Shown here: positions 49,770 through 60,800 of the stretch, piece after piece
Layout of the letters: every line of letters starts with the position of its first letter
Position numbering within the stretch: position 1 is the first letter of the stretch
Assembly: GCF_004328705.1 (NCBI RefSeq)
Contig: NZ_CP035319.1
Coordinates: 310,001-374,000 of the forward strand
DNA from: Rhodococcus sp. ABRD24
GTDB lineage: Bacteria > Actinomycetota > Actinomycetes > Mycobacteriales > Mycobacteriaceae
Direction: 5' to 3'
Length of the DNA stretch: 64,000 bases
Position numbers and translations under genes: made by a program
Notes under the pieces: generated by a model
The model's database searches: none
What the model saw: only the letters and a program-made list of their open reading frames with translations
What the model was told of the DNA's origin: nothing

Positions 49770-50900
49770 ATGATCCGGCGACTCGTCAGAGGGGCCGCAC
49801 TGGCGGTGGCCCTCGCCGCGATCACGGCGGCAGTACCTGCACACGCCGAACCGTTCGGGCCGCCTTCCAGTCCGGGTGCCATCGTGGACGTCGGCCCGCT
49901 GCCGAAGTCCTCCTGGATTCCGGGCGCGGCAGATGGGTCAAGAGTGACCTACTGGTCCACCGGTCCGATCGGTCGTCCCGCCCTGAGCACCGGCGCACTG
50001 TTCGTTCCACCGGGCGATCCGCCCGACGGTGGATGGCCAGTGGTGTCCTGGGCCCACGGCACTGTCGGCATAGCCGACCAGTGCGCTCCGACCCGATCCG
50101 GCATGATCGGCGGCCCCTATCTCGCGAACTGGCTCTCGCAGGGGTACGCGATCGTTGCGACCGACTACGTGGGCCTGGGAACACCTGGCATCCACCCCTA
50201 TCTGGACGGACCGTCGGAAGCACACAGCGTGATCGACATGGTTCGGGCCGCGCGAGCGGTGGAACCCTCACTTTCGAGTCGGTGGGTCGCACTCGGGCAG
50301 TCGCAGGGCGGGCAGGCAGCGATGGCAACCGCAGCCATCGCGACGCGTTACGCGCCGGAACTGGACTATCGCGGCGCCGTGGCAACCGGAGCTCCATCGA
50401 ATCTGGAAAACCTTGCGCCACTTGTACGCCCAGGATTCCCGCAACTTCCGCTGACCGGAAGTACGGTGTTCGTCTCGTACATCCTGGCCGGGCTGCGCGC
50501 GGCACGGCCGGATCTCGACGTCGATAGCTATCTGACACCACGCGGGCACGATGCCCTGGCGCGGGCCGAAACGCAGTGCTACGGACAGATGGAGTCGGAG
50601 CTCGCCGACACCTCGATCGGCGAGTTGGTCAGCCGGCCGCTGGACGATCCGGCACTGCTCGAGGCCGCACGGCAGATGCTCGAGATTCCGACCACCGGAT
50701 ACGACCGGCCGGTCTTTCTCGGGCAGGGCTTGACGGACGAGATGGTGCCCGCGCCACTGGCGTTGAAACTGGCAGCCGAGCTCGCCGCCAACCGGCAACC
50801 TGTCACGTTCCGCACCTACCCCACCGGGCATCTGGAGACGATGCGGGCGGCGCTGCCCGAGAGCCAGTCCTTCGTCCGGAGCTTGTTCAGCGCTCGGTGA
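49770..50900 (+). CDS. Secreted LIP-family lipase
   Basis: This 376-residue alpha/beta hydrolase has a signal peptide (IRRLVRGAALAVALAAITAA, cleaved after AHA, ~26). The nucleophile is in ALGQSQGGQAA, the acid probably in GQGLTDEMVP, and the histidine in YPTGHLETM. It belongs to the secretory lipase (LIP) family, like Rv1592c, which is also found near bioB in mycobacteria. It likely hydrolyses lipid esters outside the cell. It starts 12 bp after the alkylsulfatase-like gene, so they are co-transcribed. Confidence 0.88.
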   Translation: MIRRLVRGAALAVALAAITAAVPAHAEPFGPPSSPGAIVDVGPLPKSSWIPGAADGSRVTYWSTGPIGRPALSTGALFVPPGDPPDGGWPVVSWAHGTVGIADQCAPTRSGMIGGPYLANWLSQGYAIVATDYVGLGTPGIHPYLDGPSEAHSVIDMVRAARAVEPSLSSRWVALGQSQGGQAAMATAAIATRYAPELDYRGAVATGAPSNLENLAPLVRPGFPQLPLTGSTVFVSYILAGLRAARPDLDVDSYLTPRGHDALARAETQCYGQMESELADTSIGELVSRPLDDPALLEAARQMLEIPTTGYDRPVFLGQGLTDEMVPAPLALKLAAELAANRQPVTFRTYPTGHLETMRAALPESQSFVRSLFSAR

Positions 50901-50951
50901 CGGCTGTCGGGCCGCCCACCGTTGGCGCACCCGGATCGGAGTCGGTCCCGG

Positions 50952-51701
50952 TCAGAACCACACGCCGATCTCGGCGAGCCTGGCCCGCAGTCGCTGGAGA
51001 TGTCCACCGGACCAGTACACCTGGCCACAGTCGTGACACCGACTGAACCGCCGCCGCTCCCGCAGCACTCCACCCGGCACCCGGCCCCGCGCGAGCGCCG
51101 GTGTTGCGGGCCCGATCAGACCGTTGCAGCGGGCGCACCGCGTCAGTGGCGCGATGCGACTCTGTAGTCGAAAACGGTCGAGCACCTCCCGCAGTTGCAG
51201 CCGGGAGTCAGTTTCGTGGAGGAACCCGCCATACACCACTGCCGCCCTCCGGAGCAGTCCGATATCGCGGGTGAGGAGGATTCGATTCTCGTTGCGGGAC
51301 AATGCGAGTAACTCGTCGTCGTCACACTCGTTCCGGTAGCGCGTATCGAAGCCGAGTAGACGGAGGTATCGCGCGAGGTGACCGAGGTGGACATCGAGCA
51401 CGAACCGGGGTTCCGGCAACGCCGGGCGCAGCGGCGCAATCCCCGCCAATTCCAGCGACTGGAAAGCGGGGTACACCGCCACCCGCTCGCCGCCGCCGAG
51501 CCGGTGGTCGAATCCGACGGGCTCCTCGTCCACCACGATCAGGTCGACCTCGGTATGCGGCACCCCGAGGGCTTCGATCCGGTCCTTCACCGAAGGAGTG
51601 CCGTCGAAGTCGTGGTAGAAGCTGTGCTGACGTTGTGCGGGCTGCAGAAACTCGTTCAGCTCCTCGTAGAAGCGGAACTCACATCGTTGTGCAGTCGACA
51701 T
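50952..51701 (-). CDS. Mut7-C RNase-domain protein with ubiquitin-like N-terminus
   Basis: This is a 249-residue protein. Residues ~1-90 resemble the ThiS/ubiquitin-like domain (ELNEFLQPAQRQ, DLIVVDEEPVGFDHRLGGGERVAVYPAF). Residues ~95-240 are the PIN-like Mut7-C domain (FVLDVHLGHLARYLRLLGFDT, DDDELLALS, ILLTRDIGLLRR) with a C-terminal zinc ribbon (CARCNG ... CHDCGQVYW). Mut7-C is named after the C. elegans exonuclease; bacterial members are predicted RNases. No partner is visible. Convergent with the lipase gene. Confidence 0.86.
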   Translation of the reverse strand: MSTAQRCEFRFYEELNEFLQPAQRQHSFYHDFDGTPSVKDRIEALGVPHTEVDLIVVDEEPVGFDHRLGGGERVAVYPAFQSLELAGIAPLRPALPEPRFVLDVHLGHLARYLRLLGFDTRYRNECDDDELLALSRNENRILLTRDIGLLRRAAVVYGGFLHETDSRLQLREVLDRFRLQSRIAPLTRCARCNGLIGPATPALARGRVPGGVLRERRRFSRCHDCGQVYWSGGHLQRLRARLAEIGVWF

Positions 51702-51830
51702 TCCGGTCCAACTTGCGCCCGCGACACCGGTTGATCTAGCTCCCCGCCCCGAACAGTGAGGTGACGCAGTCCGTCATCGGCACGCGACGCTGTCACCTAT
51801 CAAAGCACCAGCCCCGCTTGTGCCGCAACC

Positions 51831-54800
51831 TCATCTCGTCCCACTATCGAGATAGCGCGCAACGATGGGACCGATCTCCGCGAACGCCTCGGGAGTGGTC
51901 AGCTGGTTGTGGCGGTGCGCGACGCGATGGATGTGGACGGTGCCCGAAACGTAGCTGTCCCATGGTGTTCCGGGCGGCTGCTCGGACGTCTCGTCGAGGG
52001 CTGCGACGTAGACGAGGTCTCCGTCGAACCGCTCCGGGCGGTACGCCTGACCGAGGGTGATGGTGTGCACGTAGTCGGCGTACAGCCGCTCCAAATCGTC
52101 CGCGGTGAGTCCGGCATACGGACCGCCGCCGTCAGCGAGCAGGTCCGCAGCCCGCTGCGCAGTGAGATCGCCGTCCGAGATCGGTGCCTCGATATCGGTG
52201 AACTCGGCGAACAACATCCCCAGGGTCGGCGTCAGGCCCTCGTCGGGGACGGATTCGGCGGTCTGGGTGTCCAGCATGATCAGCGCGCCGACGTCCTCGC
52301 CCAGCGCACGCAACTGCACCGCCATCGCGTGGGCGATCGCGCCACCTACGGAATACCCGAGCAAGTGGTACGGCCCGTGCGGCTGTACCTCTCGGATCTG
52401 CTCGACGTACCGGCGGGCCAGCTCTTCCATCGAGGCCGCAACGACACAGGAATCGACCAACCCCGGCGACTGCAGGCCGAACACCGGCCGGCGGGCATCG
52501 AGGTACTGCAGCAGACCCGTGTAACACCATGCCAGCCCGATCGCCGGATGCACACAGATCAGCGGAGAGCCGCCGTCACCGGAACGCATCCGCAGCAGCG
52601 CCTGCATCGACTGATCTGCGAGGGTTCCCGTCTCGATCCGGCGGGCTATCAACGCCGGAGTGGGATCACTGAAGATCCACTGCATCGGCAACGCCCTCCC
52701 CACCCGCGACTGCACCTCCGCGACCACGCGCACCGCGCTCAGCGAATTGCCGCCGAGCTCGAAGAAGCTGTCGTCCGCGCCTACGTGTTCGGCGCCGAGA
52801 ACGTCGGCAAACACCTCCGTGAGCACCCTCTCGGCGTCCGTCTCGGGCGGCCGGTACTCCCCCGTCGTGAACACCGGGTCGGGCAGAGCGGCGCGGTCGA
52901 GCTTGCCGTTGGAGTTCATCGGAACCTCGTCGAGCACAGTGACCGCGGATGGAACCATGTACGCGGGCAATGAGGTGGCAGCGAACTTCTTGATTGCGGC
53001 GGCATCGGCGACGCTGTCCGGAGCGAGGCGCACGTACGAAACCAGGGCCGTCTCCCCATTGGCCGCCGTGTGTCCGAGGGACGCAGAGAATTCGACGTCC
53101 GGGTGTGCGGCCAGCGCCGCATCGACATCCCCGATCTCGATACGCAGACCGCGAATCTTGATCTGAAAATCGGTGCGCCCCACATACTGCAGCCCTGGAT
53201 CGCCGCGGCGCACCAGGTCGCCGGTCCGGTACATTCGGGATCCGGCCGGTCCGTACGGGTTGGCCACGAATCGGTCGGCCGTCAGCATCGGCTGGCCGCG
53301 GTAGCCGCGGGCGAGGCACGGACCGAACAGATACAACTCGCCCTCACTGCCGGCCGGGACAGGGCGAAGCCAGCAGTCCAGCACCACGGCACCGACTCCC
53401 GAGCGTGGGAGCGGCCCGCCCAGAGTGATCGGTGCGCCTGATGCGAGGGTGTCGCTGGTGGTCACGCACACCGTGCACTCCGTCGGCCCGTACGCGTTGA
53501 GGACTCGGCTGTGACGCGACCAGGTCTCCACCAGATCCGAGCCGAACAGCTCACCACCTACCTCGATCACCTCGATATCGGGCACGGAGCCCGGTTCGAG
53601 GGTTCCGAGGACCGCGGGAGTGACGAGCAGATGGGTGACCCGTTCAGCCTCGGCGTAAGCGGCAAGCTCGGCGCCTGCGTACACCTCGGGCGGCGCGACC
53701 ACGAGCGTTGCACCCGCACCGACCGCGAGCATCAGCTCGAGGATCGAGACATCGAAACTCGGCGAACACACGTGCAGGACGCGAGATTCCGATGTCACCC
53801 GCTGGTGGTCCACCTGCGCCGCGGTCAGGTATGCCAGCCCGGTATGGGTGACCACGACGCCCTTGGGCGCACCCGTCGAACCCGACGTGTAGATCAGATA
53901 GGCCGGATCCGTCGTCCGGATCGGGTGGGTGCGCTCCTCGTCACCGATTGCCCGTCCGGACCAACGGCCGAGATCCATCCCGGAGATCGCCAGCCAATCA
54001 AGGCTGCCGGGCAGCGGGTGGTCGCGGGTTGCGGTGAGACCGACGCTGGCATCGCAATCTGCGAGCATGTACGCGATCCGCTGCGCCGGCAGCTTCGGAT
54101 CGATCGGCACCGGGGCCGCACCGCTCTTGGCGACCGCCCACATCGCCACAACCGATTCGGCCGACCGTGGCACCGCGACAGGCACGAAGTCCTCCGGGCC
54201 GACCCCGCGGCCGATCAGGGCCCGCGCCAACCGGTTCGACCGCTCGTCGAGCTCACGGTAGGAAACATCTGCGCCGCGCCACCGCAGCGCAATCGCATCC
54301 GGATCGAAAGCGGCACCCTCCGTGAGCAACTGCGCCCATGTGCGCGGCTCGACCGAGGACGAGTCGGCGACCTGGACCAGCTCACGACTGCGAGCGTCAC
54401 CGAGCAGGTCGATACGTCCGACGCCAGTTGCCGGCCGGTGCGCGATGTACTCGAGGACGCGCCGCAGTCGCTGGGCCACGTCGACCGCATCAGCTGGTTC
54501 GATGACTTCAGGTGAATACCGCAATCGGACGTGCAGAACACCGTCGTCGAACGCCATCAGAGACAGCGGATAATGTGTCGAATCGGTACCGCTGATGCCG
54601 GTGACCCGCAGACCCGAGCGTTCGGTGAGCCGGGCCAGCGCGCTCGCGTCCATCGGATACGACTCGACGACCATCGCGGTGTCGAACAGGACCCCGAATC
54701 CGCCGGCCCGCGCAATGTCCGTGAGACCGAGGTACTCGTGGGCCATCAGCGCGGCCCGTTCGGCCTGCAATCGTGAAAGTAGTTCCCCTACTGTCTCGTT

Positions 54801-57800
54801 CGGATCGAGCTGGACCCGGACCGGAATCGTGTTGATGAACAGTCCGACCATCGCCTCGACGCCGTCGATCTCGGGGGGACGCCCGGCTACGGTGGTCCCG
54901 AACACGACATCTGTACTCGCGGTCATTTCGCCGAGCAGAATTCCCCAAGCCCCCTGTAGCGCGGTGTTGACGGTGACGCCGAGCCGCTCGGCCGAGTGCG
55001 CCAACGCGTCGGCCGTCGCCTCGTCCATGGGCACGGCCACGTTCGCGCTCGCCGTTGTCTGCCGACCCGACGACTGCCCCGCCACGAGCGTCGGACCGGA
55101 GAGCCCCGACAAGGCGGACGCCCAGGCCCGCTCGGCCGCGGCGGTTTCCCTCGACGACAGCCACGTCAGATAGTCCCGGTAGTTCGGGGCCGTCCGGTCC
55201 AGCGGCTGCCCTCCGGCGGCATAGAGTTCGAACAGATCGGCCACGAGCAGCGGCATCGACCAGCCGTCGAGGACGATGTGGTGATTGGTGATCACCAGCC
55301 GGTGCCGGCCGCCGCCCACATCGAGCAACCGGAATCGGATCAGTGGGGTCGACCGCATGTCGAAGTGCGCCTGCTGTTCCCGTGCAATCAACGCGTCACA
55401 GTCCACCGATTCGATTGCTGCCCAATCGACCGGAACGTGTGCCAGCACCAATTGCACCGCCGAGCCGTCGTCCCGATTGTCGAAGACCGTGCGCAGGCTC
55501 GCGTGACGGTCCATCAGCGCCTGCGCCGCGGCGGCCATCCGCTCCTCGTCGAGATCGCCATCGAGATCGAGCACGAGTTGCACCTGATACGCATCGGTAC
55601 CTTCCTGGGCGAGCAGGGCGTGGAAGAGCAGACCCTGCTGTAGCGGCGCCAGCGGCCATACCTCGACAAGTCCAGGATGTGCGCCCACCCACCGCTCGAG
55701 CTCAGCACGGCTCACTCGTGCCACATCGACGCCGGACGGGGTGAGGCGGCCGGCGTCGGGCCGAGCCAGACGCCGGCTCAACGCACCGAGTGCCTCCACC
55801 CAGAGGCCTGCGAACTCTGCGGCACCATCTGCATCGAGAATCCCGGATGCGTAACGAACGGTGCCCCGCAGCAGTGGCCCGCCGGGCGCATCGAACAGGA
55901 TGACGTCCAGCGCGAGGGCGCACGGGATCGGCCCGGCGCCGAGATCGGAAGAGGCGCCGACCTCGACATCCCATCCCTGCTCTGGATCCAGGTCCGGGGA
56001 CACCCGCCCGAGGTAGTTGACGGCGACCTGCGGATCGTCGTAGCCCGCGAGAATCGGGGAGGTATCGGGATTGAGATAGCGCAACATCCCGTATCCAATT
56101 CCGTGGTCGGGGGCGGCTCGCAGCTGTTCCCTGACCGTCCCGAGTGCCCGCTCGGCGGCGGGACCGGCCGCAAACGCGTCGCCGATGTCAATTCCGTCCA
56201 GATCCAGGCGAACCGGGTATGCGGTGGTGAACCAGCCGACGGTGTGAGCCAGATCTGCTCCGGGCAATACTCGGTCCTCCCGCCCGTGGCTCTCTACGGT
56301 GACGGTCGCCGAGTCGCATCCGCCACCCCAGTGGGGCCAGCGCGCCAGCGCCATCACGAGCCCACACGCGACGGCGTCAGCCACGGTGGCCCGGTATGTC
56401 TCGGGAAGCCGGTTCAGGAGCATTCGCGTGATCGAGGGCTGGACGTCCACGTCCAGCACGCCGCCGCTCGAGTCCCGGCCGGGGTCGAACCGGTGGACGC
56501 CCAGCACCGGATCCTCGTGCGCGAGGACATCGACCCACCGGCTCGTCTCCGCAACCCGGTCGGGATCGCGCGCAGCCGCGACCAGGCCGTGCGCCCACGT
56601 ACGCATCGAGGTTCCCACCGGCGGCAACTGTGGCGCGCCGCCGGCACGCACCTGGTCGAGTGCGGATACCAGATCGGACAGCAGGATCCGCCAGGACACC
56701 CCGTCGACGGCGAGGTGGTGGATAGCCACCGTCATCCGACCGGGCCTCTCCGGGCCGCCCACGTCCCAGTCCACCTGCACCATCGACCCGGTCCAGGGAT
56801 CGAGCCGACTGGCAGCAGCACGGACGTCCGCTTCACCGTCGCCGACGCGCCGCAGGCACTGCGCGGCCTCGACGGTGCCCGGCGCGCCTACCTCGACGAC
56901 GACGTCCACGTCGGTTCCGGTGCACCGCGCCCGCAGCATGTCGTGATGGTCGAGCACGGCCTGCAACGCCCTGGTCATCTCGTCCGCCGTCACACCCGGA
57001 GGAACCGTCGCGGTCACCGACTGCGAGAAGTGCCGCCACTCGGCGCCACGCTCGAGGAGCCACCGCACGATCGGGGTCGGCTCGACTCTCCCGAGCCCGC
57101 CGCCGGGGATCTCCTCGAGGACCGGGGTGGTGCCGCCGGACCGGGTCTGTGCTGCCGCAGCGAGACCCGCCACAGTGCCCCGCTCGAACACGTCCTGCGG
57201 CGCGAAGACGATGCCTTCCTCGCGCGCCCGGGACACCAGCTGAATCGCCATGATCGAGTCGCCGCCGAGGGCGAAGAACGAATCGTCCGCGCTCACCGAC
57301 GAAACACCGAGCACCCTGGTGAACAGCCGGGCCAGCACCTCCTCGACAGGACCGAACGGGGCCCTCCCTACTCCCGTGAAGGCACCGAAATCGGGTTCGG
57401 GCAGCGCTTTCCGATCCACCTTGCCGTTCACCGTCAGCGGAAGGTCGTCCAGCACGACAACTGCTGCAGGAACCATGTACGGCGCCAGGCGGCCGGACAC
57501 GTCGTCACGGACCTCGACGGGGTCGAGCTCGAACCCGGTCGCCGGTACGACGTACCCGATCAGGCGGTCACCGCTCCCCGAATCGCCGCGCTGCGCGACG
57601 ACAACGGCCCGGGCGACGCCAACGGTCTGCAGCAGTCCCGATTCGATCTCACCGAGCTCAACCCGGAACCCGCGTACCTGTACTTGGAAGTCACTGCGCC
57701 CCAGGAACTCCAGGCGACCACCACTCGTCCAGCGTGCAAGGTCGCCGGTGCGGTACATGCGCCGACCGTCGGTCGCCAGCGGATGGGCCACGAACCGCGC

Positions 57801-60800
57801 CGCAGTGGGCCCGGGTCGACCGGAGTATCCCCGCGCAATCTGATCGCCCGAGATGTACAGATCGCCGACAACGCCCCGCGGCACGGGGTGCAGCCGGCGG
57901 TCCAGCACATAGACGCCGACGCCCGGGGCACCGCGGCCGATGACACCGGGGGGAACGTCAGCGAGATCGCCTCGAACGAGAGGCGCGGTGGTGTCGACCA
58001 CCGTGGCCTCGGTGACGCCGTACATCTCCACCACCGTGTCCGCGCCGGGAGGACGGCGGTCGTACCAGCGGGCAACCTGCTCGAGCGCGAGTTCTTCGCC
58101 ACCGACGAACACGTACCGCAACGGCAGGTCCGCGACCGCGCCGCACTCGATCACCTGATAGAACGCACCCGGTGTCTGGTTGAGAACCGTGACCCGTTCT
58201 CGCCGGAGCAGATCGACGAAGTCCGCCGGCGAACGCGCGATCGACGGATCCACCAGCACCAGCGTCGCCCCGGACGCGAGCGCACCCCACATCTCCCACA
58301 CCGACACGTCGAAGGCGTACGAGTGGAACATCGTCCACACATCTTCGAGGTCGAACTCGAACAGTGTCCGCACGTTCGTCAGCAGTGCCACCGCGCTGCG
58401 GTGACACACCTGCACGCCCTTCGGTCGTCCTGTGGATCCCGACGTGTAGATCACATACGCGGCGTTATCCGGACGCAGTGGACCCGTCCTCTCGGCGTCC
58501 GGCACCGGTTCGGGCCGCAACTCGGCGAGCCGGCATCGGGTCGTGGCCGCGTCGAGCTCGACAATCGGCGCACTGACCGGCCCCAGCACCCCCGACACGG
58601 CCTCGACAGACAACACACACGTCGGTGCGGCGTCCTCCAGGACGAGGGCGATCCGGTCGGACGGCGACCCTGGATCGATCGGGAGGTATGCAGCCCCAGC
58701 GGTCAGGACCGCGAGCGTCGCGACGATCGTATCGACGGAGAGCGGCAGGACCAGTGCCACCACCGATTCTGGCCCCACACCGTGTGCAATCAGCAAGCGT
58801 GCGAGCCGATTCGACGAGGCTGCCAGTTCGGCGTACGTCATCCGGTGACCGCCGGAGACCAGTGCCGAGGAGCCGGGATGCGCGGCAGCCGTCCAGTCGA
58901 ACACCTCCGCGAGAGTCAGGTCGGGAACCGGCGTGCCGTCGGCGTTCCAGGACGCGAGCACCCGCCGTTCATCCGCACCGAGGAGCTCGATGTCACCGAC
59001 CGCCCCGGCCGGATCGGCGACCGCAGCGGCGAGGATCCGGTGCAGCCTGTCCGCGAACGACTGCACCGTCGCACCGTCCCACAGGTCCGTCGCATACGTG
59101 AACTCGAGCCGCATCCCAGTGGGCGCCGCGCCGTCGCGTGTCTCCGAGATGCTCAGTTGCAGATCGAATTTCGAAACACCGAGATCGTGTTCGACGGGTT
59201 CGACCGCGAGTCCCGGCAGGTGGAGGTAGGCCGACATATCGGTGCGGTACTCGACGAGCACCTGGAACAGCGGCGCATACGATGTGGACCGCTCCGGCGC
59301 CAGCTCGTCGACGAGTCGTTCGAACGGCAGATCCGTATGTCCGAAGGCTCCGAGGTCAACCTCTCGAACATGGTCGAGGATGTCGTCGAAACCGATGTCG
59401 GAACCGATTCGGGTGCGCAGCACGAGGGTTCCGACGAACATGCCGACGACCTCGTCGAGACCCGCCTCGCCGCGGCCGGCGATCGGAGTGCCGACCACGA
59501 TGTCGTCCGTACCGGACAGCCGTGCGAGCAGCACCGCCAGCGCGGCGTGAACCAGCATGAACATCGTAGAGTTGTGTCGGCGTGCCAATTCTGTGAGGGC
59601 GAGGTGCAACTCGGCGTCGAGGTCGACGCCCACGCGCCCACCACGCAACGACTGGTGTCCTGGGCGCGGGCGGTCGGTCGGCAGCGTCAGCAGTTCCGGC
59701 GCCCCCGCGAGCGCATTCTTCCAGTAGCCGAGCTGACTGCTGTACAGCGAGGTCGGGTCGTCCGGTGACCCCAGCAGATCCCGCTGCCACAGCGCAAAAT
59801 CCGCATACTGCACCGGCAGCTCCGCCCACTCCGGGGCGCGGCCACGGACGCGGGACGCGTAGGCCGCCATCACGTCCCGGCTCAGCGGGGTCATCGAGAA
59901 CCCATCGGCACAGATGTGGTGGGCCACCACCACCAGAACATGGTCGAGGTCCGAGACCTTCAGCAGTTCCGCCCGAAGCGGCACCTCCCGGGTGACGTCG
60001 AACCCGTCCGACGCGAACCCGACGACGTGCTGCTCGAGGTCCTCGTCGCCGAGGTTGCGGGCCGTCGGCCCCGGGATAGCTTCCATATCGACGACCCGCT
60101 GCACCGGCTCGCCGTCCAGGACCGGATACATCGTGCGCAGACTGTGGTGGCGTTCGGTGACATCGCGGACCGCCGCACACAGCGCGTTCGCGTCGAGGCG
60201 GCCGCGCAGTCGCACGACCATCGAGATGTTGTATGCGGGCGAGGCGGTGTCGAGCTGGTTGATCGACCACATCCGCAGCTGCGCCGACGACAGCGGGACC
60301 GCGCCGGGGTGCGGATACGGGCGCAGCCGCGGGCGGTGCTCGACGTCTGCGCGCGCGACCCGTCTGGCCAGTCCGCGAACGGTGGGCGCCTCGAAGATGG
60401 CCCGGACGTCGAGCTCGGCGTCGAGCGCCGCACCCAGTCGCCGGACCACCCGGGTCGCCATCAGCGAGTTGCCGCCGAGATCGAAGAAACTGTCGTCGGG
60501 CCCGATCTGTTCCAGACCGAGGACCGCGCGCAGGTGTTCCGCGACGATCGACTCGACCGGAGTGAGCGTGGCCGTCGCGGTCGAGTCCACGAGCCGCGGG
60601 AAGTCCGGAGCGGGCAGCGCTTTCTGGTCGAGTTTTCCGGCCGGAGTCAGCGGTACTTCCCCGATCGGCACGATCAGCGCCGGGACCATGTGCGCGGGCA
60701 GCCGGGCGGCTACATGGCGCATCAGTTCACCGGGGTCCACTGCGGGCACGTCGCCGGACCGGACATACGAGACGAGGACGGTGTCCCCGGACGGTGCGGT

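Noticed and set aside
55677-59768. A 1363-codon rightward open frame antisense to the NRPS
   Set aside because: It mirrors the NRPS codons, has an Arg/His/Gly-rich composition and no recognisable domain. Long antisense frames are common in GC-rich genes.
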